64,000 nucleotides of DNA from positions 49,816 through 113,815 of the forward strand of contig CAJNYU010000545.1 of assembly GCA_905331475.1 (NCBI GenBank). Direction: 5' to 3'. Positions 1 to 10,574 of the stretch are shown piece by piece (position 1 is the first letter of the stretch; each line of letters begins with the position of its first letter). This DNA is from Rotaria socialis (taxonomy: Eukaryota; Rotifera; Eurotatoria; Philodinida; Philodinidae). Position numbers and translations under genes: made by a program. Under the pieces are notes generated by a model, which made no database searches, was not told the DNA's origin, and saw only the letters and a program-made list of their open reading frames with translations.

Positions 1-591
1 ATCTTCTATGTTTTAAAAATCAACGTCACATAATCAACTAAAGCCTTAAAATAGATATTCAACAGAGATAGGCATAAAGCAAATTTTCTGTTTTGCCGCA
101 GACCATTGTTCTGCGCTCATCTGTAGTACAGACCAGGAGAAGAAGAATCAACTCTTGACAAGACAAAATAGAAAAGGTTTTTCTTTCCTTCACCGACATA
201 GAAAAAGAAGAAGAAAAAAAACTGCTAACGAGACGCAAAAGCGGGGAATGTCATCATCCTTTCTCACAACCATTGGGTGACATTTCGCTGAAAAGATTGA
301 GGGTACAACATACATACACACACACATTTGATCATCTGCTCAGACGTAAAGGTGTATGTAGATGCAGATTATACATTGATGATCACAGTCGATAAGGCTC
401 TTTAGAGAGAAACGTGTTTATAGTATTTTTATTTTGACGGTCAATTTGGAAAGATTGTTTCATTAATTTTATTCGAAGAGATGACAATAATTGATTGTTC
501 GAGTATTAATAATGAAATTTTTGGTCATTTGATAATAATCAATCAAATGGTAACAACAACTCGATGTACATAAACAATGTTTAATATCTAC

Positions 592-1352
592 TCAATGGAA
601 ATTAGAGCTATGGTTATTTTTCTCTACAAAACTTATTCCTTTTTTCAACGATTCAATTAAATTAGGCAGCTCGAAATTTGTTTTACGGCGAACGAATGAA
701 TCCAATTCCATCTTGTCAATTCTCAGATAGAAATATTTCCTCATCTTCATCAATTTCATTTGCTCTTTCTTATCAGCAATTTGAATGATTTGGTTGAACA
801 CTTCAGTTAATACTCCGGTAGCTTCATCAAATTTTCCTGAAACACTTTTTTCATTCACAAAATTATCCACATCAATGATAATAATTCAGTCCCTTCATCA
901 ACCAAGACATCAACGTCAACTCCTTCTCTCTCATATTCACTACTGATGATAATGATGGATAGTACAGGTTAGACATCATATGAATTTCCTTGGAGACCTT
1001 TTCTATTGACTGCAATATTTATTTCAATAAGAAAATCTAGAAAATCTATCTTGGGATCGAACGAGTATTTATTTCTTAACTGAACTCTTCTTTTATATTT
1101 TCCATGGAACTTCTACAAAGTCTGGATAAAGATGAAAAATGAAAAGATCAATGTCAATACAATAAATCATCCCAAAGTGACATTGTTTGAAGATTTTCAA
1201 TAGAAACTAATATTGGTTAAAGATTTTCTTTGATAGATGATCAATCGAATCATTTGAAAAATTCTCTTGCTCTAATTGTTCAACCATTGAAAATACATCC
1301 GAAGATTGTTCAGCATTCATTTGAATATTGACCTGGGATTTCTTTCTACACA
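592..1352 (-). pseudogene. Unidentified gene remnant
   Basis: Two protein-like stretches lie on the minus strand. One (592 to about 960) reads through lysine- and methionine-rich helical sequence; upstream of position 870 the coding-like text continues only in another frame (EYEREGVDVDVLVDEG), so a frameshift or unseen splice lies near 870-890. The other (1207-1352) reads as about 45 residues rich in Gln, Glu and Ser, begins just after a possible acceptor (TGTGTAG) and ends at a stop. There is no ATG at the start of the first stretch. I do not recognise the family. The 726-bp inverted repeat at 1415-2140 lies immediately upstream in the sense of this gene, so it may have been cut off from its 5' part. 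Function unknown; it may be a decayed gene. Confidence 0.3.
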
Positions 1353-1414
1353 AAAACAATCCATTTAACAATGAAATAAATAAAAAAAGGTTTTTATTTC
1401 AATATTGAATTAAC

Positions 1415-2140
1415 GATGCAACAGAGAGAAAGATTTCGAGTGTCAATCATTATGATTGATCTAATTGTTTTTGGTTTTTCTTTTTCATTATTTTACTGCT
1501 TAATAAATGAAAAAAAATGAATGAATACATACGTAATGACGTTCATCTTGATTGAATTTTCGATCTTAACGGTCACCTTCGCATTCATTTCTTGTTAATG
1601 TTAACTATATATAGTTAAAACGTTCACTGAACCCATCGTCAATACAATATTGAAATTAGAAATTTTGTGTTTATTCATTGCATGCAAGTAGTTAACTTGA
1701 TACAAGCAGCCAAAAACATGCTGAATATGAATATTCTCTATTTAAAGAAGGAATCAAACAATCTCAAATAAATTTCAATGTGATTGAACAATAGTGATAG
1801 ATGATGGTTATGGTCGTGATTCGACAACAACAGATGCTGATACTGGCCGTGGTTGTGGTTATATGCATCAGTAGATGAAAGAATTAATTTTCGTTCAAGT
1901 TAAATAATTTGTTTATGGTGATGGTTTAGTGAGCATTTGACCTATATATAGTTAAGATTAACAAGAAATGACTATGAAGATGACCGTTAAGATCGAAAAT
2001 TCAATCAAGATGAACGTCATTATATATATATTCATTCTTTTTTTTTCATTTATTAAGAAACAAAACAACGAAAAAGAAAAGCAAAAACAATAAGATCAAT
2101 CATAATGATTGACACTCAAAATCTCTCGCTCTGCTGCATC
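1415..2140. mobile_element. 726-bp inverted-repeat (foldback) element
   Basis: The left arm (1415-1614) and right arm (1942-2140) are reverse complements of each other over about 200 bp with scattered mismatches and small indels. The outer ends read GATGCA / TGCATC. The inner ends read CTATATATAGTTAA on both sides. The 327-bp centre (1615-1941) has no convincing ORF. There is no clear target-site duplication. This is the form of a non-autonomous foldback or long-TIR DNA element; I cannot assign a superfamily. Confidence 0.75.
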
Positions 2141-2453
2141 ATCAATACAATAATCAATTAACAAATCTTTCATCTATTCAAAGATTTACTTGGCTAAATG
2201 AAACTCTTCTTTTGTAATTCCATTTTTTAGAACTTGGCTAAATTCATTTCAAACACTTTTGGCCATTTTATTAGCATCAATTTGATTATACATGATATGA
2301 ACAACAAAGAAATCTGATTCAATATAATGAAAATAAAGATATGAAACTTTTAAAGACAGATGAAAAAAGTCTTGATTTATAACGAATTTGACCAGATGTA
2401 TCAGAAACAGCTTGAGCAAAAATCAAATTGACTTAACCATTGAGAAGAGTGAT

Positions 2454-2753
2454 CCCAGGTCGATCAAAACGGACCACCCTAAACCGGCGTAACATTACCG
2501 TAAACGGTCGTTTTTGTATCGTATTCCGGCGTAAAACGGTCGTTTTAAGCCGAATTAAGGCGTTTTAACAGGGGTAGTATTGCGACCATACGCAGACACC
2601 GTATATCAGCCGTAAAACCGGCGTAATATTATCGTATTCTATAGAACATGCGGCCGTATTACTGCCCCTGTTATACAGGGAAAATACGGCACGTCTTACG
2701 TGCCGTATTTGTATCGTATACGACCGTTTACTGATCGTTTTCTTCGACCGAGG
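2454..2753. mobile_element. GTAAACGG-rich MITE-like element, copy 1
   Basis: A 300-bp block dense in GTAAAC / CGTATT / GGTCGTTT words starts with CCCAGGTCGATCAAAACGGA and ends with the imperfect reverse complement (rightmost bases read inward as CCTCGGTCGAAGAAAACGAT). It is the same family as the block at 22054-22343. Composition is strikingly CpG-rich against the AT-rich background. No coding capacity is evident. Flanks read GTGAT and ATGAT, a possible but weak target duplication. Confidence 0.65.
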
Positions 2754-3168
2754 ATGATGTGTTGACGTATCTACAAAAGAGATGAGACAGACCAACATAT
2801 ATTACTATCGAAGTGACAAAAAAAAACAAAAAGTTACAGCAATAAGTTTGACATTTGAATTTTGATTATTTGGCAAATTTAGTATGTGTTCGATTGCGCG
2901 TTTTAACAAATCGAGAACCCCAAGAGCCGAATCAGATTCGAGTTCATTGCAAATTCCCATAATGATTTGAACATACTCACATCGAGCATTAGATGACAAA
3001 GAGTATTGTCCATGTTTAAGACAAGCCATCATGAGTTGTTTCTGAAATGAATCGAGCAGTATGAGACTGTCGGCTGTCTTGATGATCTTATGTAAAAAAA
3101 ATTTTAAAGCCATGCTACATGATAGAAAGATTTTTAGGAAATATTTGTTTTTGTCATCATGCTTACGG

Positions 3169-3844
3169 CCCTAGACAAACATCTTGTAAGCAAGATCTTG
3201 GCCAAGATACAAGGTACAGATATGTTAACAGATCTTGGAAATTCAGGTACAAGATAACTGTATTATCTTGTACCCAATATCTAATTACAGATCTTACATA
3301 AGAATCCATTAAATCATGGATGCACACTAAAATAATACCTGCTGCATTCTTTAATATTTTTTCAATTTATTTTCATTTTAATTATTCCTCTTCCGAATTC
3401 CAGCAAGTCAGATGTTGGGATCTGACTGGCTATAAATTGGTCCGATATCCGTCGGACCAATTAGGGAAGTGCTCTCTCGATCATCGATCGAGATCAGCAT
3501 TCTCTCAAATAATCGAGAAATAGTTGAGAAAAAAAAATTTGAAAATTTGTATTTCGTATGTTCAATCATGCTGTTCATATACAGCTGCGTATGCATTTAA
3601 AAAACGGTGAATGACTAGAGAGCATGAAAATACACTAATGATGTCGCTTTCTGTTTCGCTCAAGATCTTATCGGAAGATAATAGTACACAATATTTTTTC
3701 CATGATCTTGCCAAGATCTTAAGTACAGATTTATCTGATACAACCAAGATATGTACATACAAATTATCTTTTTAAGATCTTAATAAGATCTTACTTACCG
3801 ATCCCAATATTCCCAGATTTTGCTTACAAGATGTTCGACTAGGG
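3169..3844. repeat. GATCTT-rich element with 25-bp inverted ends
   Basis: The ends are reverse complements over 25 bp with two mismatches (left 3169-3193, CCCTAGACAAACATCTTGTA...; right 3820-3844). Subterminal zones at about 3185-3300 and 3658-3795 are packed with AAGATCTTG/AGATCTTA words. The centre (3406-3530) holds four successive hairpins. The right end overlaps a protein-like segment ending IWEYWDR, so either the element carries a captured exon edge or the inverted end is a duplicated exon piece. No ORF of mobile-element type is seen. The same GATCTT vocabulary recurs at 22385-22650. Confidence 0.5.
3406..3530. repeat. Cluster of four short hairpins
   Basis: Four inverted repeats follow each other within 125 bp. 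At 3406-3427 AGTCAGAT pairs with ATCTGACT (loop 6). At 3435-3462 AATTGGTCCGA pairs with TCGGACCAATT, a perfect 11-bp stem (loop 6). At 3475-3493 TCTCGATC pairs with GATCGAGA (loop 3). At about 3503-3529 TCTCAA pairs with TTGAGA. The arrangement is denser than chance. It sits in the middle of the GATCTT-rich element. Confidence 0.7.
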
Positions 3845-4030
3845 AGAGACCTTTCATTGAAACTTGATGAGAACCTATAATCAGACCATATAAAGTCATA
3901 ATATCAATCTGAAGTTCATCATTCGTAGGCGAATATAGAGCATCAGTAGATGTTGTCGCTTGGTGATCATCCCCACTATATAAAATGTTCGACAAGAGCA
4001 TAATACGTTGGCATATTATGTCAATATTAA

Positions 4031-4155
4031 CCCCCCCCCCCCCCCCCAAAAAAACCACCACCCAAAAAAAAAAAAGACCACNNNNNNNNNNNNNNNNNNN
4101 NNNNNNNNNNNNNNNNNNNNNNNNNNNNNNNNNNNNNNNNNNNNNNNNNNNNNNN
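4031..4155. other. Assembly gap with poly-C edge
   Basis: A run of C is followed by A/C-rich low-complexity sequence and then N from 4082 to 4155. The homopolymer edge marks a sequencing or assembly failure. Any conclusion about the surrounding gene across this point is unsafe. Confidence 0.95.
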
Positions 4156-4690
4156 TTTTTTCATTCAACCACGATAGAAAACAGTAAAATCAACGAATAG
4201 AGCGCATTCTAGTGTTTGAAATGAATAAAACCAGCAGAAAAAATGTCAAAACAAATAGCATAGCTATATATAGAATTCTCCGAAAAATCTATAACAGAAG
4301 GCCACCCCAAATAAAACGCCACCAAAAAAGGAGCGATTCGAAAAATCCTAATAGAAAGTCATGGCTTCCAGATCTGAGGGGGGGGGGTAATCGTAGCTTC
4401 CGTAAAACCATTGTTCATCAACAAAGCCCGAACATTATCGGCAATGATTTTCGTAAATGATGAACTATTAGTAATATTCAGTGGTGTAGTCTAGAACAAT
4501 AAAGTAATGTATAATACATAACTTGATTCGCTTCGAATTCATTACTCACAATGCTCGACATGGAAGATATCACGTTGATCTAAAAGAAACATTGACAAAT
4601 TCAAATATGTTAGCTCATTTATCAGCTCTGTTTCAGACTGGACAAATCCAATTTCTAACTATTCATGTGTAAAAGGAACGGAGAAGCAGA

Positions 4691-5317
4691 GCTAGATAAA
4701 TGAGAAAAATAATCATTCTGTATGATTTATTCAATCCAAAAAAGATATCAACTACTCTTAAAAAGCATTGATTAAAGTATCCATTTCGTTTTTACTGACT
4801 CTATAATTATTTCTCTGGGGATATTTTTTCTATTGTTCTGATGTAAAATTCATCACCTTTCTAATTCTTCAGCTGTAAGCAATCGAACGAGAAAATTTTT
4901 AGATAAAGGTTAAATTTTGACAATGAAATTCAACAGAAATATCTATAACACACTGAGACTATTATGCTTTATCGAACATCTTATGATTTACTAATAGTTA
5001 TGTGATTACATTGAATTTTTTTTCTTTTTATTTGTTTATTCGTCGTCTGGTAATAACCGACAGACACTCGTATATATTCAAAAGAGAAGGACTAGAATTC
5101 GAAACAAGAAAATGTGATCATCTATATTATATGATACAATTGTTTTTCAGTTCTTCAGGAACTTTCATATGATTGGTTGCAGAACGAAGAAAAAGTATAC
5201 ATATATATGTTCGTTATAGAACGAAGGAAATATCTGCATTATATTATACAAGTTTTCCAGTTCAGGATCGTTTCTTTTTTAAATTAAATCTATTCTTCTC
5301 TTAATATTAAAGTTCAA
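4691..5317. other. AT-rich stretch without a recognisable gene
   Basis: I see no supported coding region. A short imperfect inverted repeat (4613-4635 against 4686-4706, core CATTTAT-AGCTCTG) lies at its left edge. Confidence 0.4.
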
Positions 5318-5377
5318 CCCTTCACAGGGCCTCCCAGCCCTTCACAAGGCATTCCAGCCCTCCACAGGGATCTCTAG
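5318..5377. repeat. Three-copy 20-bp tandem repeat
   Basis: Three adjacent 20-bp units read CCCTTCACAGGGCCTCCCAG, CCCTTCACAAGGCATTCCAG and CCCTCCACAGGGATCTCTAG. They are C-rich within AT-rich DNA. No role is apparent. Confidence 0.8.
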
Positions 5378-5751
5378 TCTATCTCTATTTTCATCAGTAT
5401 CGAAGGGCAGTAGTGAAATGATCATCGCACATATCTCGTGGTGTCACTCCTTTCTATCTTTTCTCTCGTCTCTTTTGTTCTCTTTTCTCACTCTTATATA
5501 AACACTTGCTCTATATGAGAAAGGCACGATTTGTAATGTGAAGACGTCCAATACAGCTGTTGTCCTCTTGGACTGGCACTTTCACCATCCTTTTCGTCAC
5601 AAGTAATAGTAGTACATCGTCGTCATCGTTATTAACCATGACTCCAATAAAAACAACACAAAAAACCTTTGCTTATAATCCATCGATTTAAGCTCTGTCG
5701 TAAAAAAATGAATTTCGTTTTCTTTCCTTATTAAATTCTCTTCTATCATAG

Positions 5752-6640
5752 GAACTACACAAGTCAGCGACGTCTGGTTACAAAAGCATTCATCATTTCA
5801 GCCAGCTTTAAAAATATTTAGTAAGTTTCTCTTATTTTATATTTTTCTTTTGAATTACATAAAAATCTAATAGCAAATACGTAGTTTCCTATATAAAAAA
5901 AAAGAGAATCATCGCTGCCATTCATCATTGTCTATTATACGTGATAATCATCTCATGTTTGGTCTTGTCTATGTCTATGCTAAAAGTGTACTTCTGCGGC
6001 ATCGTAAGTTTCATTTTTTTTTATCTTTATTTTCTTTTTCTTTTTTCTATTTATTATAGATGATGTTGAAACACTTTCTAACGATGGAGTTGTACAGCGA
6101 TAAGAAAAATGTTTTTGTTAATAATGAAAAGAAAAAAAATTATCTTTTTGTTTTTTAAGATTTGTTTTTCAATTTGATGCTCCGAGTAAATTAAAAATAC
6201 TTCGCAAACAAGAAATGATCTTATCTGATGTTCAATGGCATATTGATATCGATGAAAGCTCATTACCTGATAAAAGAATGTTATTTGAATGAGATTTTTC
6301 AATTGAAACTCCTCCTGAGCCAACACCAACGGAATTTGTTCAATCGTTTGTTTGTTATTATTGTTATCTCCCTGCCTTCTCTTTTTATTGCACTCGATTT
6401 TTAGGATAACTTGCACCACTTCCATGGAATGGATATTCCTAAGTTAAGTCATGAAAAAAGTATAATTTTATTGCCTGATATTGAAGTAGGTATTATTTGA
6501 AATTGATAGATGAAAATGAATATGTTTTTATTTTAGAAATCTATGCCGAAATTTGATATGATACAATTGATGATCGTTTTGGTGAATCATTACCAGCACT
6601 AGCACCGATAACTGCAATGGATATTGTTGATCAAACATTC
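5752..6640 (+). pseudogene. RAD21/REC8-like kleisin N-terminus, decayed
   Basis: Short coding segments joined by GT-AG introns resemble the start of cohesin kleisins. The first (about 5755-5820) contains VWLQKHSSFQPALKIF, which aligns with the family pattern VWL-x2-H...IF and ends at GTAAGT. The second (about 5905-6003) contains SSLSIIRDNHLMFGLVYVYA, matching the HLxxGxVxxY block; it also ends at GTAAGT. Later pieces (6060-6102, about 6166-6290, 6420-6492, 6536-6640) are protein-like but carry stops (a TGA near 6290, for example) and frame changes. Kleisins close the SMC ring in cohesin. No start codon was found, and the text ends at the TGTGGG-like motif at 6644. The family call rests on short motifs; the gene is almost certainly non-functional. 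Confidence 0.4.
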
Positions 6641-6643
6641 TTT

Positions 6644-6691
6644 GGGTGTGCGTGTGGGCTCACACGATATTAACCTACATACACCCACACC
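6644..6691. repeat. TGTGGG-like hairpin motif A
   Basis: GGGTGTGCGTGTGGG (6644-6658) is followed 22 bp later by ACACCCACACC (6681-6691), which can pair with it. The G-rich strand comes first. The motif directly follows the kleisin-like remnant. Confidence 0.7.
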
Positions 6692-6713
6692 ATTATGTTT
6701 TTAACTTGAAGTT

Positions 6714-6900
6714 TAGGCATTATTAGCATTAGAAATTATTAATATCAAGGTACTAGCATTAATAAGGATTAATTTTAACTATAATGCATCATTTCACAGA
6801 GCAGAACAAAATTGTTCTGTTTTAGGAAACTATATATTACAGTTAAAACTAATGCTAAATTAATGGTAAGACCTTGGTATTAGTTAATTCTAATGCCTAC
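6714..6900. mobile_element. 187-bp hairpin MITE
   Basis: The two halves form an imperfect inverted repeat around 6800-6830. The left half carries GGCATTATTAGCATTAG, TCAAGGTA and TTTTAACTATAAT. The right half carries their complements (ATTACAGTTAAAACTAATGC, ACCTTGGTATTAG, TAATGCC). The centre has AGAACAAAATTGTTCT, itself a palindrome. There is no ORF. Form and size fit a MITE of unknown family. Confidence 0.65.
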
Positions 6901-6917
6901 AATACCTAAGGGTTAGG

Positions 6918-7164
6918 TTAACCCTAATCCGCCCACCTGGGGTCCGTACGGATCCCAGCTCAAAATAAGAATTCTGAAAGTGCGTCTTGTTCTTTTTACG
7001 AGTACGTCTCAAATGGACAAAAATTCTATAGATTGGTGGTATATGATACTCTGCTTCAGTATAACATGAATTGAAAAGTTAAACGCTCACAATTAAGTTT
7101 GAACCTCATCCAACTTAGAATAGTACAATATAAGCGTTTATAGAGGTGGTCGGGTTAGGGTTAA
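6918..7164. repeat. 247-bp segment with 21-bp inverted ends
   Basis: TTAACCCTAATCCGCCCACC at the left and its reverse complement at 7144-7164 (two mismatches in 21 bp) bound an AT-rich core. Possibly another short DNA element. No target duplication is visible. Confidence 0.5.
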
Positions 7165-7429
7165 AAAAATAACATTAATACGCAAGCAGTAGCATTGCTC
7201 TTAGCTTAATGCCAACACGATATCCCTAGCAATGTCTATAAATTCAAAATCAAACCTTTCTCAAGGTCTGTTTGAGACAAAATCATGAGCAACCGTGTAA
7301 TCCACTTGCTATTCTCTCCAATTGTATATGTTGGAATTGGAACAGAGCTCATGAAAGACTAGAAATAGGATGAAACGAAGTGTAAGCAGTAATGCACATC
7401 TTTTCAATCCAAAACCCAGGACATTATCG

Positions 7430-7680
7430 ATCAGTCGGCTCTTGTCGGGCGGGTTATAATTCCGAAGTAACATGGTGACCGGATTCGGTTGGTTAATTTC
7501 TGGTGAATTCCGATGATTTTCTTTGTTTTCTTATGAAATCTGGTTACCGGAATCCGCCGTGTCGCATGACGCTCGATTCCATAGTAGATCCGGCTTAATC
7601 AGTCTCACCGGAACCAACCGGGCCATATCAGAACCGAACGGTCCTACTCACCGGATTAAGCCACTTACTAAAACACAGAT
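7430..7680. repeat. CCGGATTC-rich block, copy 1
   Basis: This stretch is dense in CCGGATT, CCGGAAT, CCGGAACC and CCGAACGG words on both strands, in sharp contrast with neighbouring AT-rich DNA. A second block with the same vocabulary lies at 8955-9245. They may be two remnants of one family. No ORF is supported. Confidence 0.5.
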
Positions 7681-8189
7681 CTGACCGACGACATCTACAA
7701 CTAATTACCAGATGCTAAGGGAAGATCTTGTGATCCATTCCGGTCCTTAATTAACAGCTCATCCAAGCGATGAAAAGCATGAATTAAAAAGTATGGTTCA
7801 TCCAATAGCTTATTTATGAAAAATCAATCCACATGAGCAACATGATTATGTATTGATTGATGCTGAGCGAAGTTATCGACTCGAATGAATCTCACTAAAC
7901 TTGCTTATCATAACTCCAGCTAATATAACTTAATTCTACGATCGATTCCTGCCCTAACCCGAAATCCACAGCCAGTAATGATTACCCAGGGCGAAATAAA
8001 CTTGCTATATACTCACACTATCTTGTTCGTCCATGCAGCTCGACAAAATTTAAAACGTATTACACACGTGTTTCCTCGATCTGACAACACCAAAAGCATC
8101 ATTTCAAATCACCAGCAAACGCTTTCCGGACGCTGAAATGTTGCTTACACATAATATTAATAATTTCATATGCCACTAAATCGTTTTCA

Positions 8190-8760
8190 GATGTAACTCA
8201 GAATCCTCTTTCCTGAAGAAAAGCTACGTTGAAACCATCGGGAATGATTTTTTGAACGATTTTTTTATGTCTTAGGGAATTTTTCGATACGTCCAGGTTG
8301 AGCTGCAGAGTGATTTTCGCCGAAGGAAAGTGTGGTTGGATCCGTAATGAAAGATGCTTAGAATCCCGTTTCAGGAAGACAAGCTTCGTTCGAACTATCG
8401 ACAATGTTTATTTGAACGATTCTATACGACTGATACAATATTTTGATTGGTGCAAAATGACGCGTGGAGCGATTTTCGGTTAATTATTATGCAACAAGAT
8501 GACTCTTTAGATATATTCATAATGATATTAATTGATGAAAAAGTTAGTAGTGATATTCCAGAATGACATTCAGATGCATTTTCAATGAACTATTAATGAT
8601 TTTGATGGATGCAAAATGATTGATGTAGCGGTGTTTTCAAGAATTGAAATTATACAAGATGACCCACGAAACGGGTTTAGAATCTTGTTTAATGAATAAG
8701 AAGTATGGTAGCATGGTTCTGCATTATTTTTAGCGTGTTTATTGTTAGTCGAGCTATTGA
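8190..8760. repeat. Degenerate 155-160 bp tandem repeat
   Basis: Related words recur at regular spacing. GAATCC(T/C)..TTTC..GAAG occurs at 8201 and 8361, with a diverged copy at 8680 two periods on. TTTTGATTGGTGCAAAATGA at about 8443 recurs as TTTTGATGGATGCAAAATGA at about 8599, and a weaker version lies near 8288. AACAAGATGAC recurs as TACAAGATGAC. The ORFs here are open only by chance, in both strands. At least three to four decayed units. Confidence 0.55.
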
Positions 8761-8954
8761 TCGATTCGGGTTGCAATGTTGTTCAAGGTGGTTGTTATTG
8801 GTGGAAATCCTTATTGTGCAGTCTGTTTTGGTGATATTAGGACTATGTAGGATTATGCATGAGGCGTAGTTTTGTCGGTTGGTACGCGTTTTCGGAAGAC
8901 TACAGATTATTCACCTTCTGATTGAAGAATGCTTGTATGAGGGATTTTGTATGA

Positions 8955-9245
8955 GGACCTGGTCATCGGAATCTGATGGAATCCGGTCAAAGCTGTTGTG
9001 AAGCCCTTAGGAACCGGGCATCATCCGGCAGTCGGAGTCGATTGGTTTCGACAATGTTCGGTTGTATCATCCGGCAGGAAACGACCGGATCATTTTCCTT
9101 TGAATTCCTGCCCGGATTCCGGGAGCAGAGATTCCGGCGAAATCCCTGTCGGGTCCTGGCAGATTTGAGTGGGAAACATGCCGGCTTCTAGAGTGATCCG
9201 GGACCAGTTCCGATGGGTTCCGGCAGGATCCGGAGGCAGGATCGA
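8955..9245. repeat. CCGGATTC-rich block, copy 2
   Basis: The vocabulary matches the block at 7430-7680 (GGAATCCGG, GGAACCGG, CATCCGGCAG, CCGGATTCCGG). GC content is locally high. The 71-codon frame in it looks like repeat translation and has no recognisable domain. Confidence 0.5.
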
Positions 9246-9357
9246 GTGCCTTGGGTATTTTATTTATATATAAATATAATCGTATTTTTCTTTCCTATTT
9301 ATAAGTCTTCGTATTTATCTGTAATACGTGAGATTTTTCAATGTTTTTAGGACTTCT

Positions 9358-9437
9358 TTGCACTCCCCGGTACTTCTCTGTACTTCCCGGTACTTCTCTG
9401 AACTTCTCGTACTTTTGTACTTCGGAAGTACAAAAGT
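9358..9437. repeat. GTACTTCTC tandem words with perfect hairpin
   Basis: GGTACTTCTCTG and GTACTTC words repeat several times (9369-9410). They run into ACTTTTGTACTTC-G-GAAGTACAAAAGT (9411-9437), a perfect 13-bp stem with a one-base loop. The overlapping frames on both strands over 9295-9692 are not supported as genes. Confidence 0.7.
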
Positions 9438-9692
9438 TCGCTTTTCCATCGTTGCTATAAATGCACTTAATTCTACTCGAAGAAACGATGCCATTATTTA
9501 CATCGTCACGCACGGGAGGAAAGAAGACACAATAGAGAGAGATGAAGAGAGAGGAAAGAATGAATGCAAAAGAACGGTTGACGTGTGTACATCTCGAGTT
9601 GGATTGCACATAAAAAAACACAATACATATAAAATGAAACAAGAACGTATAAGAGTTAAATAAATAATATTTGTTAGAGTACTCTCTAACAC

Positions 9693-10379
9693 CCCCCCCC
9701 CATCCTCAGAATCAGCTTGCCACTTTGGGGTATAGGTTTGGGCTGAAACTTTCAGAAATGAATGGGTTTAGTGAGAAACGCTTGTGGTAAAAGTTTCAGC
9801 CTTGTATACCTTACTAAACTAGACTTATGAGTTGTTTTTTAACTGTCACGAGATTCAAAACAACTTCATGACTGTGAAAGTTATCGAGGTCGGGTGGATT
9901 TCAAATTAAAGCTAGCCTTCATACGCAACGTTTCATCGGACGGAATTTTGAAATTCGCTTCTATTAATTTTTAACCAGTATTTCATTTCGTATGACAGCC
10001 AAATTAGGTATAAAAAAACGCGCTAAATCAGACTTTTCTCAGTCCAGGAATAAAATATCGAAAATCTGATCGATGAAAAGTTAGCTCTGATTGAGACCTT
10101 TAAAATAAAATAAAAAATATCGGGGAAAGCTAAAGCCAAACGAAAGTCATATCCGTTTTGCTGCTTGAGACCCATGTTTTGAGACCAACATTAAGGAGTT
10201 TTTAGAAAAGTGTGTGGGAGTAGAGAAGATAAAAGAGTATTTCTTCAATAAGTCTCTCAAAACGTAACCTTTTTTCAAAAAATTATATATATTCTGAAAG
10301 AGGAGATCACGGGAAATCGTGCTGTGATAAAAACTCGATTTCAGTTTTTTCGAAAAATTGGCTTTCCTGGGGGGGGGGG
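9693..10379. other. Non-coding stretch with inverted repeat
   Basis: A run of C lies near 9691-9702. GGTATAGGTTTGGGCTGAAACTTT (about 9730-9750) has an inverted partner AAAGTTTCAGCCTTGTATACC near 9791-9811. A run of G lies at 10369-10379, next to an assembly scar. No gene is supported. Confidence 0.45.
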
Positions 10380-10420
10380 CCTTAAAGCAGCACTTGAATG
10401 ATGTTAAAATTCATGATATN

Positions 10421-10456
<36 letters not shown>

Positions 10457-10521
10457 ACCCCCCCCCCCCCCCCCCCCCCCCCTTAAAGCAGCACTTGAAT
10501 GATGTTAAAATTCATGATATA
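10380..10521. other. Assembly scar: 40-bp duplication around poly-C
   Basis: The 40 bases from 10380 (CTTAAAGCAGCACTTGAATG...) are repeated exactly after a 62-base interval made of one N at 10420 and an almost pure C run (10421-10482). This pattern is typical of a read-through or gap-filling error at a homopolymer rather than a biological repeat. Confidence 0.85.
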
Positions 10522-10574
10522 CAACTTAGTCGATCTGGATCATTTACATTATATGCTAGTGATGTTAGCTCGAG
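10482..10574 (+). pseudogene. Coding fragment stopping at motif B
   Basis: One frame reads as convincing protein (NDVKIHDIQLSRSGSFTLY, then ASDVSS) up to the point where the TGTGGG-like motif begins at about 10575. Upstream continuity is lost in the poly-C scar. I do not recognise the family with certainty. The abrupt change from protein-like text to the G-rich motif suggests truncation. Confidence 0.4.

Larger units (their letters stand above)
2155..4690 (-). pseudogene. Disrupted multi-exon gene of unknown family
   Basis: Protein-like segments on the minus strand can be chained by plausible splice sites. About 4549-4680 ends in a GTGAGT donor (residues include FLLDQRDIFHVEH). About 4394-4480 encodes ADNVRALLMNNGFTEA. 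3799-4030 encodes a helical segment ending IWEYWDR before a GTAAGT donor. About 2836-3076 encodes LDLLKRAIEHILNLPNN and ends in a GTAACT donor. About 2155-2445 encodes AQAVSDTSGQIRYKS and then decays with in-frame stops and a frame change. The helix-rich, loop-poor text resembles an alpha-solenoid (HEAT-like) protein, but I cannot name it. The chain contains the assembly gap and two repeat elements lie in its introns. Calling all segments one gene is inference. Confidence 0.35.

Noticed and set aside
2155-4690. Assignment of the disrupted minus-strand gene to exportin-4 or focadhesin
   Set aside because: Only the general alpha-solenoid style agrees; no diagnostic motif could be matched, so the family is left open.
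8190-8760. CRISPR array in the spaced repeats
   Set aside because: Units are about 155-160 bp, degenerate throughout, with no short conserved repeat and unique spacers; the genome is eukaryotic.
9295-9692. Overlapping open frames on both strands, up to 115 codons
   Set aside because: They lie over GTACTTC repeats and low-complexity purine-rich DNA, overlap each other on opposite strands, and show no domain.
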